Source: Zonotrichia leucophrys gambelii (taxonomy: Eukaryota > Chordata > Aves > Passeriformes > Passerellidae). Taken from it: DNA of 64,000 nt. A program made the position numbers and the translations under genes. Below are positions 27,179-39,904 of this stretch, piece by piece. The notes under the pieces were generated by a model that saw only the letters and a program-made list of their open reading frames with translations, did no database searches and had not been told where the DNA came from. Positions within the stretch are counted from its first letter, which is position 1. Every line of letters starts with the position of its first letter. The DNA lies in assembly GCF_028769735.1 (NCBI RefSeq), contig NC_088171.1, positions 95,483,412 through 95,547,411 on the forward strand. Direction: 5' to 3'.

Positions 27179-28119
27179 GGGCCAGCCATGCGGTAAGGCC
27201 TGGGGCCTGGACAGAGGTGGGGGTTGAGGGGGCTTCGAGGATGGAAGGGTGGGGGAGCCCCAAGAGACATCGGGCAGCCAGCCCCCCCCCCCTCCCCCCC
27301 CAGGAGAGCAGCCAGCGAGAAGGGGGAGGAAGACTGCCCGGCCGGAGCGGCAGCGTGTGGGCAGCGTGCGTGGGAGTCACTCCGGGACCGACAGACAGAG
27401 ACTGAAAACTTTTAACCCTTTCTTGCATGATTGGGGCCTTACAAAAATGCTAATCCTCCTCGAAGCTGAATAAGAAGGGAGATGAGAGATGAGATGACTT
27501 GGCCCGGAGATTGTGGAGATGATTGGATGGGGAGAGATGATTTGGAGTGGCCTTTTGGCTGGACTTTTTCTTGTAGCCATGGACTCAGTTGTTCCTGTGA
27601 CACAGACTGCATTTAGGGGGAGGCAGTGCCTCAAAACCAGGAGGGTTCATTTGTGAGGACCCCCCGGCCCCAGGGGGTTGGAAAAATATGGGGGGGACAG
27701 TTGTCCCAAAAGCAGAGACTGTGCCTTTTTGGAGTGAGACAAGGCATCCTTGAAAGACCACCCTAAAAGCAGCTCTGGCCATGTCTCGGTGGTGAGAGCA
27801 CTGGGCATGGAAGGAACATGTCACAAGCGGCAAAAGGACTTTTTTTCCCCCCGGGCGGTGCCGAAGTGACAAGGAAGCATCCGGGATTTCAGTGTGTTTC
27901 CAGGAGAAGCCTATGGAACAAGAAGGACTCCTTTCCTCTTCATGAACTGCAGTTTGAGTATACTAACGTGTGGGGCCAAGGCTGGGCAGTTGTTTTGAGA
28001 GAATGTATTGGATTGGGAAAGTTAGGTGGTGGGGAGGAGGAAAAGTGGTTTTTGTAAGGTTTTCAATTTTCTTTCTTTTTCCTTATAGTCTTTCCCCTAT
28101 TTTTCCTGTAGTTTTAGGT

Positions 28120-28125
28120 AATAAA
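28120..28125 (+). promoter_or_regulatory. Polyadenylation signal AATAAA in the solo LTR
   Basis: AATAAA is followed by GTGTTCTTTATGTTT, a GU-rich downstream element of the expected kind. It lies 120 bp before the LTR end, which would place the R/U5 boundary shortly after it. Confidence 0.75.
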
Positions 28126-28245
28126 GTGTTCTTTATGTTTAAGTTGGAGCCTGTTTTGCTTATTCCTGGTCACATCTCACAGCAGACACCAGGGTGAGGC
28201 ATTTTCATGGGGGCACTGGCTCTGTGCCAGGCTCAAACCATGACA

Positions 28246-28250
28246 ATATC
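28246..28250. repeat. Target site duplication (right copy), ATATC
   Basis: This is an exact copy of 26941-26945 directly after the terminal CA of the LTR. Confidence 0.85.
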
Positions 28251-29330
28251 ATTCCCTTTCCTGATAGGAAATTTTTCCTCTCAAAAAAGGGAATGAAATC
28301 TAGGAATCAGAGAAGAATGTGGAACAAACACTCTAGCTAGGATTCATGATAATATCAAGTGCAATTGGAAAAAAAGGCAATTTTTATTTGGCAATGCATT
28401 GACTTGAATATTAACTGAGATGAAATGTTGTGTAGGGAAAAGGACTGAAATTTGTTAAAATTATTGGCATTGAAATCCCAAAATCAATGAAGAAATGAAG
28501 AGACAGGAGAAGCAATTAAAAAATAAAAGAGAAGAATTCACGAAAGCGAATGAAAACTTGAAATCATAGAAGAAAATGAAACAAACTATCTGGGGTGGAC
28601 TTTAAAGGAATTTAAATTTGAGAGAATTAAATAAAAATCTTTCAGAAAATAAGTGGTTGTAATCAAATGTATTGAGATGACCTTAAGTACTCCACTTTTT
28701 CATGGCTTTTGTAGTTTCAATATCTTTGGTCTAGTGTTTTTTTCTTTTTTGATCTTTAGGCTTAGCCATCCCTAATCATGGTCTTAAAAACAGCCTTTTG
28801 CTGAGGTGCAAAACACGAGGATGTTTCCTAGGAGAAATGTGTGGAGGGAGCAATGCTGGGGCAATGCCATGCCCCTCTTGGCATGCCTTTTGTAGTGCCA
28901 ATGTCCCTGAAACTCTAGGCTTTGTGGATTATTCAAGCCTAACCCTAAGCATACCAGTAAAACCAGCTTTTGCTGTTGGGCCCAGCACATGAGTGATGCT
29001 AATAAGAAAGATGTTCAGGGAGCAATATTTGGGCAGTGGGATGTTCCTTTTTTAAGTGAAATGCACTAAACCTTTCCAAAATGACACTCCTTGGAATCCT
29101 GAAATCAGGGAAGAAAGTGAAAGCAAGAGGCAGGAGAAGAAATTGGTGTAATGAAGTACTAAAATAGAAAGGGAATATTCTGGAGTGAAGTAAAAACAAT
29201 AAAATTGCATGGGATTACATGAAGTGCAGGGAAATGGACCAATCCTTGCCGAATTGATCCTCATTGCAGTTCCAAGATTTCATTTCCTTTCATGAAATGG
29301 AACTGCCTAATTCACAGGTCCATCTCAATT

Positions 29331-32300
29331 TCCCACATCCTCTCTTCATACCTGTGAATGATTACACCTCCTCTGATTGTATTCACTCTGGAATTCACAT
29401 TTCAAGCTTGCTCACATCGAGTGCTCTTTATTGTTTAATTCACTGATTATCTTGGAAAACACAAGTGTTGTGCTAAGTCAAAGCAATTTCAGTGATTGTG
29501 AAGATTATTGAGTTTTTTATTAAATTACTAGTAAACACTCCTAGATTTAATTAGTTCAGGGTACGTGAAAGACAGGGAGGAGGAAGACAGAGGTAGTTAC
29601 TATGAACTGTTTAGATCATCAATCGCTTTTAACAGAATGCACCTTGCAAAACATCTGTGCTCACTGAGGTCAGTACAAAATCATTAATTAACATCAGGTG
29701 ATGACAAAATCTTTAATTGGCTTTGACTGTAAAGAAAATCTCTCCAGGTTTTGAAAGTAAACTAGAACCTTTGGCTGTATTTTAAATGCAATTATCATCA
29801 GGGTTTCAAGGTTTTTTTGTGTACGTGTTGTTCTCAGTGTTGAATAGAATGACTAAACTAAATTTCTTTTTACATTTTGCTGATCTTTTTTGTTATGATT
29901 TGTGGATAGATACTTTAAAGCAACCATTAACATTGAATTTTGTGTCCTTTTGCTCATAAATTGTGTTTTCAGTCTGTTTTCACTCAGCAAGATTTGGATT
30001 TTTCTAATGCATTTAATCAAAACTATTTTCATTACAAAAATATGACCTTACTACAGGTGAAGAATAGATAATGGTAAAGTCAGGTGGGAAGAATCCCAAT
30101 GAAAAATCAGTTTTCAGATGTTTTGAGTAAAGATATGGAAGAAGTAAGATTTTATATATTTCCCGTTTTCTGCAGCCTTCCTATTAGCTTTTTTCAGAGA
30201 ATGGGTTTGAGATATTGGATCATTCTCTGGACTCTGCCCTCAGTTGTGCCCTTCCTGAGCTGTGGATCCTGACTGGGTAAGATCTTATTTTTAAAGACTT
30301 AATAGCATGGACTAGAGAAGATGCATTACTTGTCTGTTAGACTCCTTTTAATGCACACTGCACTGTGTTTTGCAGTTGTTTTACACCACCCTGTTGACTT
30401 TTTTCAGGTCAGAATTCACTAGAGACTAAATTTCAACATCAGTTTTGTCATTCTCTATTTGTGCCAGCTGGTTTATTCCCACCAGCGTGTATCTTTAATG
30501 ATTTTTGTATTTCTCTTTTTCAGGTCATTGTTCTAATTTCTCTGGGAAATTGCAGTCTGTTCCATCTTCGCTTCTTTTAAACTCATAAGCTCGTTACCTT
30601 TACCATAGTCTGCAGTGAAACCACTGTGAGCTAACACACAGTTCATCAATGCTCGCTGTGAACTGCTGATATTCTGAAAGTGATTTTGTTCCTTTATTTT
30701 GCTCCCACCTACCATCAATTTTAGCTTGACTGGTTTTCTGTAGCTTGCTTTGAAAATGCCACATGAAACAATGGCACAGTCTGAGCTGCATGGCACCTAC
30801 AGCACCTCCTTTCTTTGTAAGGCCTGCTACCCTCCTCTAAAGGCATTTAGATGTGTTTAACAAGGTTAGTTCTTGCCAAAACAACATTAGTTGCTGCTCC
30901 AGCCTTTTTAATTTTCAGAACTTGTTCTTTTGTTTGCATTTGTTCTTACCAAAGTCAGGCTTGGATTTGTCCCAGATAGAATAGTACCCTCTTCCCCTAA
31001 AAAAATAAAGAATTTAAAAACAAAAATCCCTCCAAAACGTGCCCTCCTCCTCAGTAATATATTCTAAGGAATATTAAGAAAGAGAGAATTGATGTTTAAA
31101 AAGTGAGAAACAGAGCTTCAATTAAATCCCATGCATTGGAACCTAAACTATGTTCAAATATATATTATTTTCCTAGATATTTTTGAAGTTTATAATTAGA
31201 AGATGTGAATCTGTATCAAGAAAAAAAAATAAAGATTTTGATTGGTAACCTAATAACCTGGAGGTGTTTTAGAAATTTTTATGTAGCTGTTTCAGAAAAA
31301 ATGTTTATTTCCCTGAAAAATTCCTGTGAAGAATTTGTCTAAACATCTTTCTAAATAAACATGCCTTCATAAATTATGATGCCACTGTATGGAGGTGTAG
31401 CCACCGTTAAGCCAGAGATGGAAGCTCACTGATCAATTTCTAAAATGTAGTATTTTCTTACATTTCTTTCAAAAAAAGAAAAGCCAAAGGAAAGCAAGGC
31501 TGGTGTTATCCACTGGATCCTCCTGCACAGAACTCAAGGGCAGTTCTCATACACTTCTCTTAATAGCTTTGCAAACATTTCATCTCCTTCTAGCATTTTG
31601 GTTTCCACAAGTTGCAGAGTTGTCAGAAGACATAACATAGCTCAATTTTGCCATGACACTACATATTTATAAGAAAAAATATTTAGTGTCCTTCAGCCAC
31701 AGGGAATTGAAAAAGAGCCCTTCAGGGCTCTGCAAGGGTAATCTGCCGAGTGTAAATTTCAATGAACACTGGCAGAAATTGCTGGGGCTTTCCAGTGGCC
31801 TCATATGTATAGGCTGTGTGGAAATGAGTGGCTGTAAGTACATTAGAAAACTGCAGGGGAAGAGTCACAGTTGTTTCCTGACTTTTGACTACTATATTAT
31901 GTAACATTTTTTTTCTGTCTTCCCACTTTTAAATTCTTCCTACAGAAGCTTTTAAAAATTTCAGCTTATTGGTGTCTTTGTCTTCCAGCTTTTGCATCAA
32001 ACTATGGTGACTTTTTTTTAAGTCTTTCCTCTTTTGTTATTTTCTTTGACTGTGTTTTTCTGATTTTTGTTTTCTCTCTATCTGCCAAATGGAGAGGCTC
32101 ATTTAGAGCTATATTTAACGACACTTTTTACCAGCTCTGTCGTCATTCCTGGGAATAAGGTACCATTTATATAATCAAGTCATGCTCTAGTCACCGCCTT
32201 CTGGTACTTGCAAGGTAAAATGTAAATTCTATTTGTGATTCATCAGGATAATTATAGCACTTGCCAGAGTACATGTGGGCAGGTAAGTACACAGACAAGT

Positions 32301-34538
32301 TCGATAATTGGGTCAATAGTGAACAATTTGTCCTTAAAAGAACTTGATTTAATAAAGATAGGTTTAATCTAAAATGAGATGACCTTTGGTGGAGAAGTTT
32401 TCACAGAACTTAGTGTTTCAAAAACATCTTGACTATATTAGAGGAAAAAAAAGATATGTATGACCTGTCTTGGACATGCACATTTAAATGGCATTTTTTA
32501 TGATCAAGTCAGATATTTTAACATCTTCCTCACTGAGAAGTGCTAATTATAGCTTGTGACTCTAATGTGAAGATCAAAAATTGTATCTCATAATTTGAGG
32601 GGTTTTTGTTTGGTTGGTTTTTTTTTTCCCTTTTATTGACATATATATATATTTAACAATATTTGAACATTTTCCCTTGATGTAAACATACTGTCAAAGT
32701 GAAGAATGAGGAAGAAGTGGAAATACGTACGTGTTTATATTATTTTTCCCCCACAAAAGCAAGACCTTCTGCCTCTTTGTTAGGTGAGTGGAATAGCAAG
32801 CCTGGCACACTGTGGGGCGGTCACAGACTGATGAGAGAGAGCACCCATGGAACTCTGCTGCCTTCTGTAGTGCCCTGCCTTGGGCAGCTTGTGATTTCAT
32901 CCGTGCCCAGAGCTGTCCTTGACAGCAGTCAAACACCCAGAGCAAGGCTGCAAGAGGCACGGCTGTGCATTTCCATAACTACTTGCAGGGTTCCTTCGAG
33001 GTTTTCTCAGTAGTGTTTGCTCTAACCCAAAACTGAACCTCAAACATCACAAGAGGATTTGCTGGACTATCACAATAAATAAAGAACTCCACTGCTTCTT
33101 AATTTAAGGTAAAGATCACTTCATCAGTACGAAGATATTTTCTTTTCTGTAAATAGGAACTTTAATTATCTACTGACCACCTGCAATCCTTGCATGATGT
33201 TTAAAGTCAAATTCTTATCATCTACTGAGCTGGAATTAACAATCAGAATTATTTGTTATACTACTGAAATAATTGGTGCCAATCAGAAGCCTTCATTTCC
33301 AACCTTTAAAATGGAAACTTTATACATACAGATATAAACTGCATAGATACAGAACATGTATTGCCACACATCTGCACTCCAAATTTGAATGAAACTGTTT
33401 TCAGATCTGCTGCACTTTCTGTAAGTGTTGTAAGGAGAAAGACATTTTCTGAACAGAACTCTTAACTTGTGGGTTATTGTGCTGGATACAGAGCTCCACC
33501 TCACTTTGTGCTGGTGTACAAATTTACATGTTTTATATGTCATTAAGTGGATGTAAGAGATCACACGTGAAATTACACAAAGTAATTGGACTCCACATTG
33601 ATTCAATAACTATTTTCCAACTTCTTACATAGGTCAAGATGTTCCTAAAATTACTCAGATCAACAAGATCTCATTAGGAAAAGCTAGACTGGCTTTCAGG
33701 GTGTTACAGTTTTGCTCTTTCCTTTATAGACGTTTTATGGGCATTTGGGCCACTGACTTGGTTTAATATATGTAAGGTTCCCCAAACGAAAACAAAACAA
33801 AATAAATTTATTGATTTTATAATATAAATATTTTTATTTATTAAGTTTATTAAAATAAATTTATTTTATCTAAGTTCATTTTTTATGAAAATGATTTTGC
33901 ATTACAAAATTTAACAGCACTTTCTCCTTTCCATAATTATAAGTTCAGAATGTTGCATCACTTAGGCAGTAAAAAAGTTACTAATATTGTAATGAAAATG
34001 ATTCTCAATGTAGTAATGATTCAAAATGTGTTAAAGGGCAAATGAACTTCTTTTAAAAATTAATTTATTTCCTTTCAGTTCTTGTTCAAAAGTTTTTTTG
34101 TCTTAGTTCACTGTTTCTCATTCCTTGATGTGCCCATTTTCTTCCATTATACTTTTGCACTAATTTTAACTTTGTCAGCTAGCTTAAACAGCACTAAAAT
34201 GATTTTTATTTAGAAAGAAATATAAAATTAAATTTTAAAAATTTTTAATTATTTTGATTACAATTCCCTCTCTCTTGCCACACTTAAAGAGAAGTAGGGA
34301 TAGGTGTACTTTTAGTTAAGTTCCAATGAGGGACTCAATAGAAGCAGAGGTTGCATATCAAGAAAAATTTGGAGAAATAATACTGTCAAATAATTTGTAG
34401 CCAATTGCTTCCAGTTGTAGTGCTTATTATTACCAATTTTATATAGAATGTAAAATTATTTTCATGTAAACTACTGTAAAGCTACGAGGCTTAAACATGA
34501 TTCCATTGTACTGCTTTTTTTTCAAATTAGTAAAAAAT
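29331..34538. other. AT-rich non-coding DNA, no recognised gene
   Basis: I recognise no gene or repeat. The stretch 29480-29760 is rich in TAAT/ATTA cores and low in simple repeats, the look of a conserved regulatory element, but this cannot be shown from one sequence. A palindromic AT-rich block with AAATAAATTTATT repeats is at 33799-33867. A slightly GC-richer patch at 32780-32960 is unassigned. Confidence 0.4.
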
Positions 34539-34717
34539 CATAGAATCACAGAATGGTTTGGATTTGAAGGGATCTTAAAGATCATCTAGTTCCAGCCCCC
34601 TGACCATGGGCATGGACACTTTCCACAGACCAGACTGCCCAGAGCTCCATCCAGCTTGGCCTTGAACACTTCCAGCAATGGGACATTCACAACCCCTCTG
34701 GGCAATGTGATGTGCCA
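34539..34717 (-). mobile_element. CR1 retroposon, 3' end fragment
   Basis: On the plus strand the segment begins with the reverse complement of the CR1 tail (CATAGAATCACAGAATGG). The characteristic body follows: GATCATCTAGTTCCAGCCCC, then GGCCTTGAACACTTCCAG and CCCCTCTGGGCAA. The intact tail lies at the low coordinate, so the element reads on the minus strand and is 5'-truncated after about 180 bp, the usual form of CR1 copies. CR1 is the dominant LINE of birds and a main clue to the host. Confidence 0.93.
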
Positions 34718-37700
34718 AAATCACAGCCAGAAGCTGCATAATTTGGGGGCTCTGTAGGGTGGGGAGGGACAGGGGCTCCCCAGGGACCAGCAGGGTGCTG
34801 TGCTGGACCTGGGCTTTTCTGGTGACAGAGGAGTGCCATAATCCCAGTGGATCAGGATTCCCTTTGCGGTAGACATTGTTAAAACACAGGACAAAGATAG
34901 AATATCTACTTTTAAAAGCAAGAGGAAAGTGGGAAAGTAAAACAAAACACAAGATGACACTGGTTGGTGTAACACTGGTTTCTGAGCACGCCATTTCTGG
35001 ATGCTATTGTGTTTATTTGTAAGCACCTGAAGGGATGAAGGTTTGGGGAGAAGAATAATCAATTTGCTTTGCAGATGTTCACTGGGGTCTTCTCTCAGGC
35101 ATGAGTAATGGAGAAAGCAGAAAGGTCATACAACCTCATTATACATTTTCCAGGTAGGAGTGGCCATTGAGAAGCCCTGTGAGCTACGTGCAGAATTCAT
35201 GCCGATAAACCTGCGCTTCTTTCCCCAAAGAGATCTGAGCAAGCTGTATATGGCCTGAATAAGCTGTAGACAAAAGATATCTATGCAGAGATTCAATTAG
35301 ATTGTTTTAAAAGTACATGAAAAATTCTGCAGTGAGCATGGTTAAACTGCATGTCCTGAATTCTAGTTTGGTGACTTAAAAACTAAATCATCTTTTCCGA
35401 CTCCTACTCGGAAACACAGAAGCTATTTTTTTCCCCCAGTATTCCCTTTAAATTAAACTTTTAAAATAAACAACTGGCAACAGAGAGGATATTCATTATT
35501 TGACTGTACATAGCAAAGTGGTAGTTCTATTGTGAGTTTTTAAAGGTGTCAATGTGATTTTTCAAAATCTACCTTACATTACATATCTGTTAGCTGCCAG
35601 GCAAACAGCCTGACAGATCTGTTTTTGGCTTGGGTGTGTAATCATATTTTACCTATTCACCACTTACTCTTTTTTAATGGCAAAGCTGGGAAAAGGATGG
35701 AAGGAAGAAAGACAGCTATACAGCCAATATACATTAATTGAAAGCGTGTGTGTGTGTGTATGTGAGAGAGATAACAGTATATCCATTCCATCCTCTCAAC
35801 CTGTAAAATCTGCATTACCTGCCTGATTTGTGCACAGAACAGGCAAAGCAATATAGCTACAAGGTCATTTGTTTACGAGCTTTGTGAGCTGCATGTATGA
35901 TAAAGTAATTTACAGTTGCAGTTTTGATTGGCACATCCATTTGTAAATGCAGGGAAGGGACATAAAATTCAAGACAGGTTCTCATTTTTAGTACATTCCC
36001 TTTTTATTTAATTCCTGTGTGTAACCATTTTTTTATATTCTACAGGCTTTCACCTATCTCATAATACTATATTTAACCATTTCGTGATAAACTAATTTCA
36101 TTTTAAAAATATGCAAATTATAGGAACAAGCTTTTAAAATGGTCTTTATCTAATAAAATGAGTCATTTTTCACTTATCAAGTTCAGAAATAAAATTGCAT
36201 ACAGCTATTCTTGCTCTACTAAATGAGAAGAGGAACAATATTTCTTTTATTGCCTGTCAGCTCTGAATCACTTTAAGTGCACTGTGGGTGGACTGTGCTC
36301 CAATACTTTCTTTTCAGCACAGCACCCAGAAATCAATCGAGGTCTAAAACTCACCCCTTTTATTAGGGTCTAACTGGTGACTCAAAACAGTAACGCAGCT
36401 ATAACCTATGATTTTTCTTCGAGCAAAGTAATATTTTGTTCTGATTATGCCTCAGTGCCTCTGTTAAAGAGGAGCATGTCTCTTTGTTCCTCAGCTGATG
36501 CTTGCAAATTTGCTACTAACTAAGAATAGTTCCCTGTATTGACTGTGCTCACTGTTAATGCACCAGAATGTGAGGTCACCCCAAGAGCATTTTCTTTCTC
36601 CTCTGTAGTCTTGTGTTTTTAAAAGATTGTAAGGTGAAGAGATGAATTTTTGCCTTCTGAAAAATGACATGTTTCTTAAATGAAAAGAAATAAACCCCAA
36701 TTTCTGAGGCACTCAGTATTCAGAACACAATTTCACTGGAGGGAAATTCAGCTCCAAATTATTTATTAGTAGGGCTTCTTATGAGTTATGCTCTAGGAAA
36801 AAAAAAGTATATCATATGACTCTGAAAAACATACACTCGTCTTCTACTATTGACATTGGAAGGTGAGTAGTGTCATGAACTATTCATGAACTAACAAATC
36901 TTGTTGGTAAAAATGAGATATTTATTTTCTTGTTTCTTCCCTTGTAAACCTGTTATATGTGGATTTTTTTATTTTAAAAAAGGCCATCTGAGTGAAAGGA
37001 ACAGTGATAGAAATATGTGCTGAGTGGTTTGATATTAGAAATTGCTGGATATGTTTATCTAGCAAAATGGAAGTGGTAACGTATTACATCATTAGGGATA
37101 CACTCTCTGTCTTTCTAGGTTTTTTGCTAGGTCTTTCTTATACCTATTTTAGAAGAAAGATCTTAGTAGACTATCTGAAGGATCTTTGTAAAAATACCTC
37201 CCATAATACAAAACAAATGTAGGATAAATAATAATAACCCATCCCTGCTCAGGCTGCAAGGTTTGGCTGGAGGTCATACAGGTGTATCTTGGTTGACTTT
37301 ACATGGGATATATTGGTACTGTAGATGTTGTGGTACAGTGTGGGTTGTGGGAACCATTTTGACTGAGGCCTCGTGGCAAATTTTTCTGGCTTTTGAAATT
37401 TAAGAAAACTTTTTGAAGAGCTACCAGGGTAATATGTGTCCATATTACCAAGATTTATACCTCTGAAATAAAGAACAGGTTGATGCACATGAAGACAGTC
37501 AAACATGTCTGTCACCATATCTTGGGCACTGACTGTGAGTCTGGAAATATGGAGAATGCACAGCAATTTTGCCACTCTTAAAGTTAGGTATTGTGGTTTA
37601 GATTTTCCAACAGCAGATCATTGTACAAGAGCTTCATCCATCCATTCATCATCTCTTCAGCCAACAAAAAACTTGCTCAAGTCATGACCTAAAAGCCCTT

Positions 37701-39904
37701 TTATTTTGAGTTAGAAAGTAATTACTGAAGAACTGTGGAAATGTAAATGAGCAAATTGTTTGACAGATTTCATTCCTGTTTATACTTTCTGAGAAGAAAT
37801 AATTCAATTTTCAGTAAGAGCTGGAGACCCTGAATAACTTTGATAAGCTTTAAGAGTAAACAAGTACCAGGATCCTGTTATCAGTGTTTCATACTGAAGC
37901 CTCTTGTTTGCATCCTCTCTGTTCGAGGTGATTTATTTTGCAACAGATTTTCTCTAAAGTTGGTCTGTTACATTTCACCCATTCCTCAGCGAAATACATG
38001 GGGCAGAGTTAAGTATTTTTATTTCTTTGCTTATGACAGGAGATGAGGAGAAAAAAGAGAAACATTGAAATCATTTTCTAGTTCTGCCTGTTCTTAAAAC
38101 CCCCATGAACTTCAGTTTCTTCATTACAGATAACTCACTCACTATCCTGGCCCTGTCTGAAACCCTTGAATGCTATGAGTCTATCCTCTGTCTCCCCACT
38201 TGGAAGTGAATGTATATCCTCATTTAAGCAGGATGCTCTTAGATGGTGGCAGATGATATGTCACCAATGATTAGTAAGTATTTTGCTTTTTAGAATAGGA
38301 AATTAAGCAGCCTTCTGTTCAACTAAGCCATGTACACTCACAAGAGTAGCCTTGCTAGGTGGCTGCTCACACAAGCCCCACAACTGCTTTGCTTTTTCTG
38401 GGTTTGGGTACATCATCAACATTACATATGGTCAGCATTCAGGGCATCTGCATTTGGTGCCTTCTTTCTCTGTTGAGTGGCTGCAGATGCAGTCTTTTGA
38501 ATTTTAATGGTTAGTGATCCTGAAGGGCCCTGGGGCATAGTTAACATGCCTGCAGGCATCGTTCACTGCAATATGACTGTGGTTGTGGAGCAAGGATCTA
38601 AGCATCAAGGCAAGGCAAAGCCTTGATTTGCACACTTCAAGAGTTTGTTTTGCATTGCTTCATTTTTCTCTTGACTAGTTGATGTTGTTACCTCATGTCT
38701 TGCTTATAGTGGACAGTGGAGTATAGTATAAGAGTACTTGATCTCATTGTGGTGGTATTTTCAGACACAGTGTGGAAAATAGTTCAGACTGCTTTGTCCT
38801 GCAGAGTGGTTTTTTGAGTATTTGTGCAGGTGTCATAATCTTACAGTCTGGTGCCTTTGTGTACTGAGATTATGTGCAACAACATGACTTTTGTAGATGC
38901 TTTCTGGTGATTAAACTGGTTTAAAGATTTGCATAATATTACAATTGGGATTTTGTATAGATACATTTAAAGACATATTTGATGCCACAGTATTTTGCTG
39001 AATCAGCCCCTGAAATCCTCAGTACCTTGCAGAATTAAGTCCCTGACAAAGTGAGGCTGCACAGCAATCCTGGGAAGATAATTCACCCAGAGTGCTATCG
39101 CTTTGTAGTATCATTCCTGTTTCCTGATCCACTCCCTGCCAAACAACTCCTCTCAGTTTTGCCACAGGCACATGGCATCGTCTGTTTAGCTGTCTCTCTA
39201 CAGCAGCAATAAAAAAAGAGCTGTTGCCTTTCCACAACTGGAGAAAAGAACTGACCTGTAGCAGTTCTGATGTAATTTGGAGATCTCTTTCTTAAAAAGC
39301 AACTCTAAGTAATTTTTCCTCCCCATGTACTATGTACTTTTCCTATGTACTACATACTATTGTTATGAAATAGAGGCTTTTTTTCTACACTGATTAGGAA
39401 TATTTAGAATATCACAAAAAAAGTTGTAGTGGTTCTAGCAATTTCCAAAGACAAATGTAAGGATAACTAACTGATACTGTACCAACCCCTTCCCCAAGTT
39501 ATGGAGCTGATGCAAACCAATGAACAACTGCAGTTCCAAAGGAGTTTATTTGAAAAAAAGACACCACACATAAATTGTTAAAATTGGTGCTTTAATCATA
39601 AAAGGTCTTCCAACCTTTATTCTCAAGATACTCAAATTAGATCGATTTAGAACAGACTCACTATAAATCTAGCAAATTATTATCTCTGAAACAGGTTTGG
39701 CAGACAGCTCAGTTTTATAGTAAGGAGAATTGAGCTCATTTTAGTGGGTTTTCCAGGTGCAGTAGGTATAAAAAATAATGGAATCTAATGAAAAAAGTTA
39801 ACTTTTATCATGGCAAAACATTAAGTAAATTACTAAATACTTGATGATTAAATTCTGAGAAGCTGGTTAGGAGATAATCTGAAGGTATTTTTATGCAAAA
39901 TAAT
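34718..39904. other. AT-rich non-coding DNA with a small (TG)n run
   Basis: I recognise no gene. The first 350 bp after the CR1 contain overlapping minus-strand frames (up to 139 codons) that run into the CR1 and have no recognisable domain. A short (GT)n microsatellite is at 35746-35759. The segment 35860-36300 is free of simple repeats and rich in homeodomain-type TAAT cores, a possible conserved non-coding element. A repeated ATGTACTA motif occurs near 39325-39355. Confidence 0.4.

Larger units (their letters stand above)
26946..28245 (+). mobile_element. Solo LTR, 1300 bp, same family as the mini-provirus
   Basis: The ends are TGTCATGGTTTGA and TCAAACCATGACA, a perfect 13-bp inverted repeat. 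The flanks carry the 5-bp duplication ATATC. The LTR aligns along its whole length with the two LTRs at 52.5-55.3 kb but has many substitutions and some indels relative to them (for example around 27100-27130, 27200-27230 and 27840-27905). It is therefore an older or different subfamily copy. A polyadenylation signal AATAAA at 28120-28125 sets the plus orientation. A TTAAAA TATA-like motif is at 27076-27081, and GC-box-like GGGCGGGG sits in an 11-bp stem. No internal sequence remains. It is inserted beside the hairpin of a pre-existing repeat array, so it is younger than that array. Confidence 0.93.
25955..29330. repeat. Array of hairpin-bounded repeat units in both orientations
   Basis: Five related segments can be aligned by eye. 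They are R1 (+, about 25955-26164, only the later part), U1 (+, about 26169-26570), U2 (-, about 26571-26940), U3 (-, about 28290-28560) and U4 (-, about 29050-29270). Shared words include CATATCTCC, GTTTGT(T/G)CCACTTTCTTCTC and TGGTCCATTTCCCTGCA, the last reading in reverse in U2 and U4. R1 and U1 are separated by a long hairpin (26136-26197), and a related hairpin starts at 28251. U1 and U2 together form an imperfect palindrome of about 0.75 kb centred near 26570. The strand-specific open frames here are low-complexity translations, not genes. I do not recognise the family. It could be a non-autonomous DNA transposon with long inverted ends or a dispersed satellite. Confidence 0.7.
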
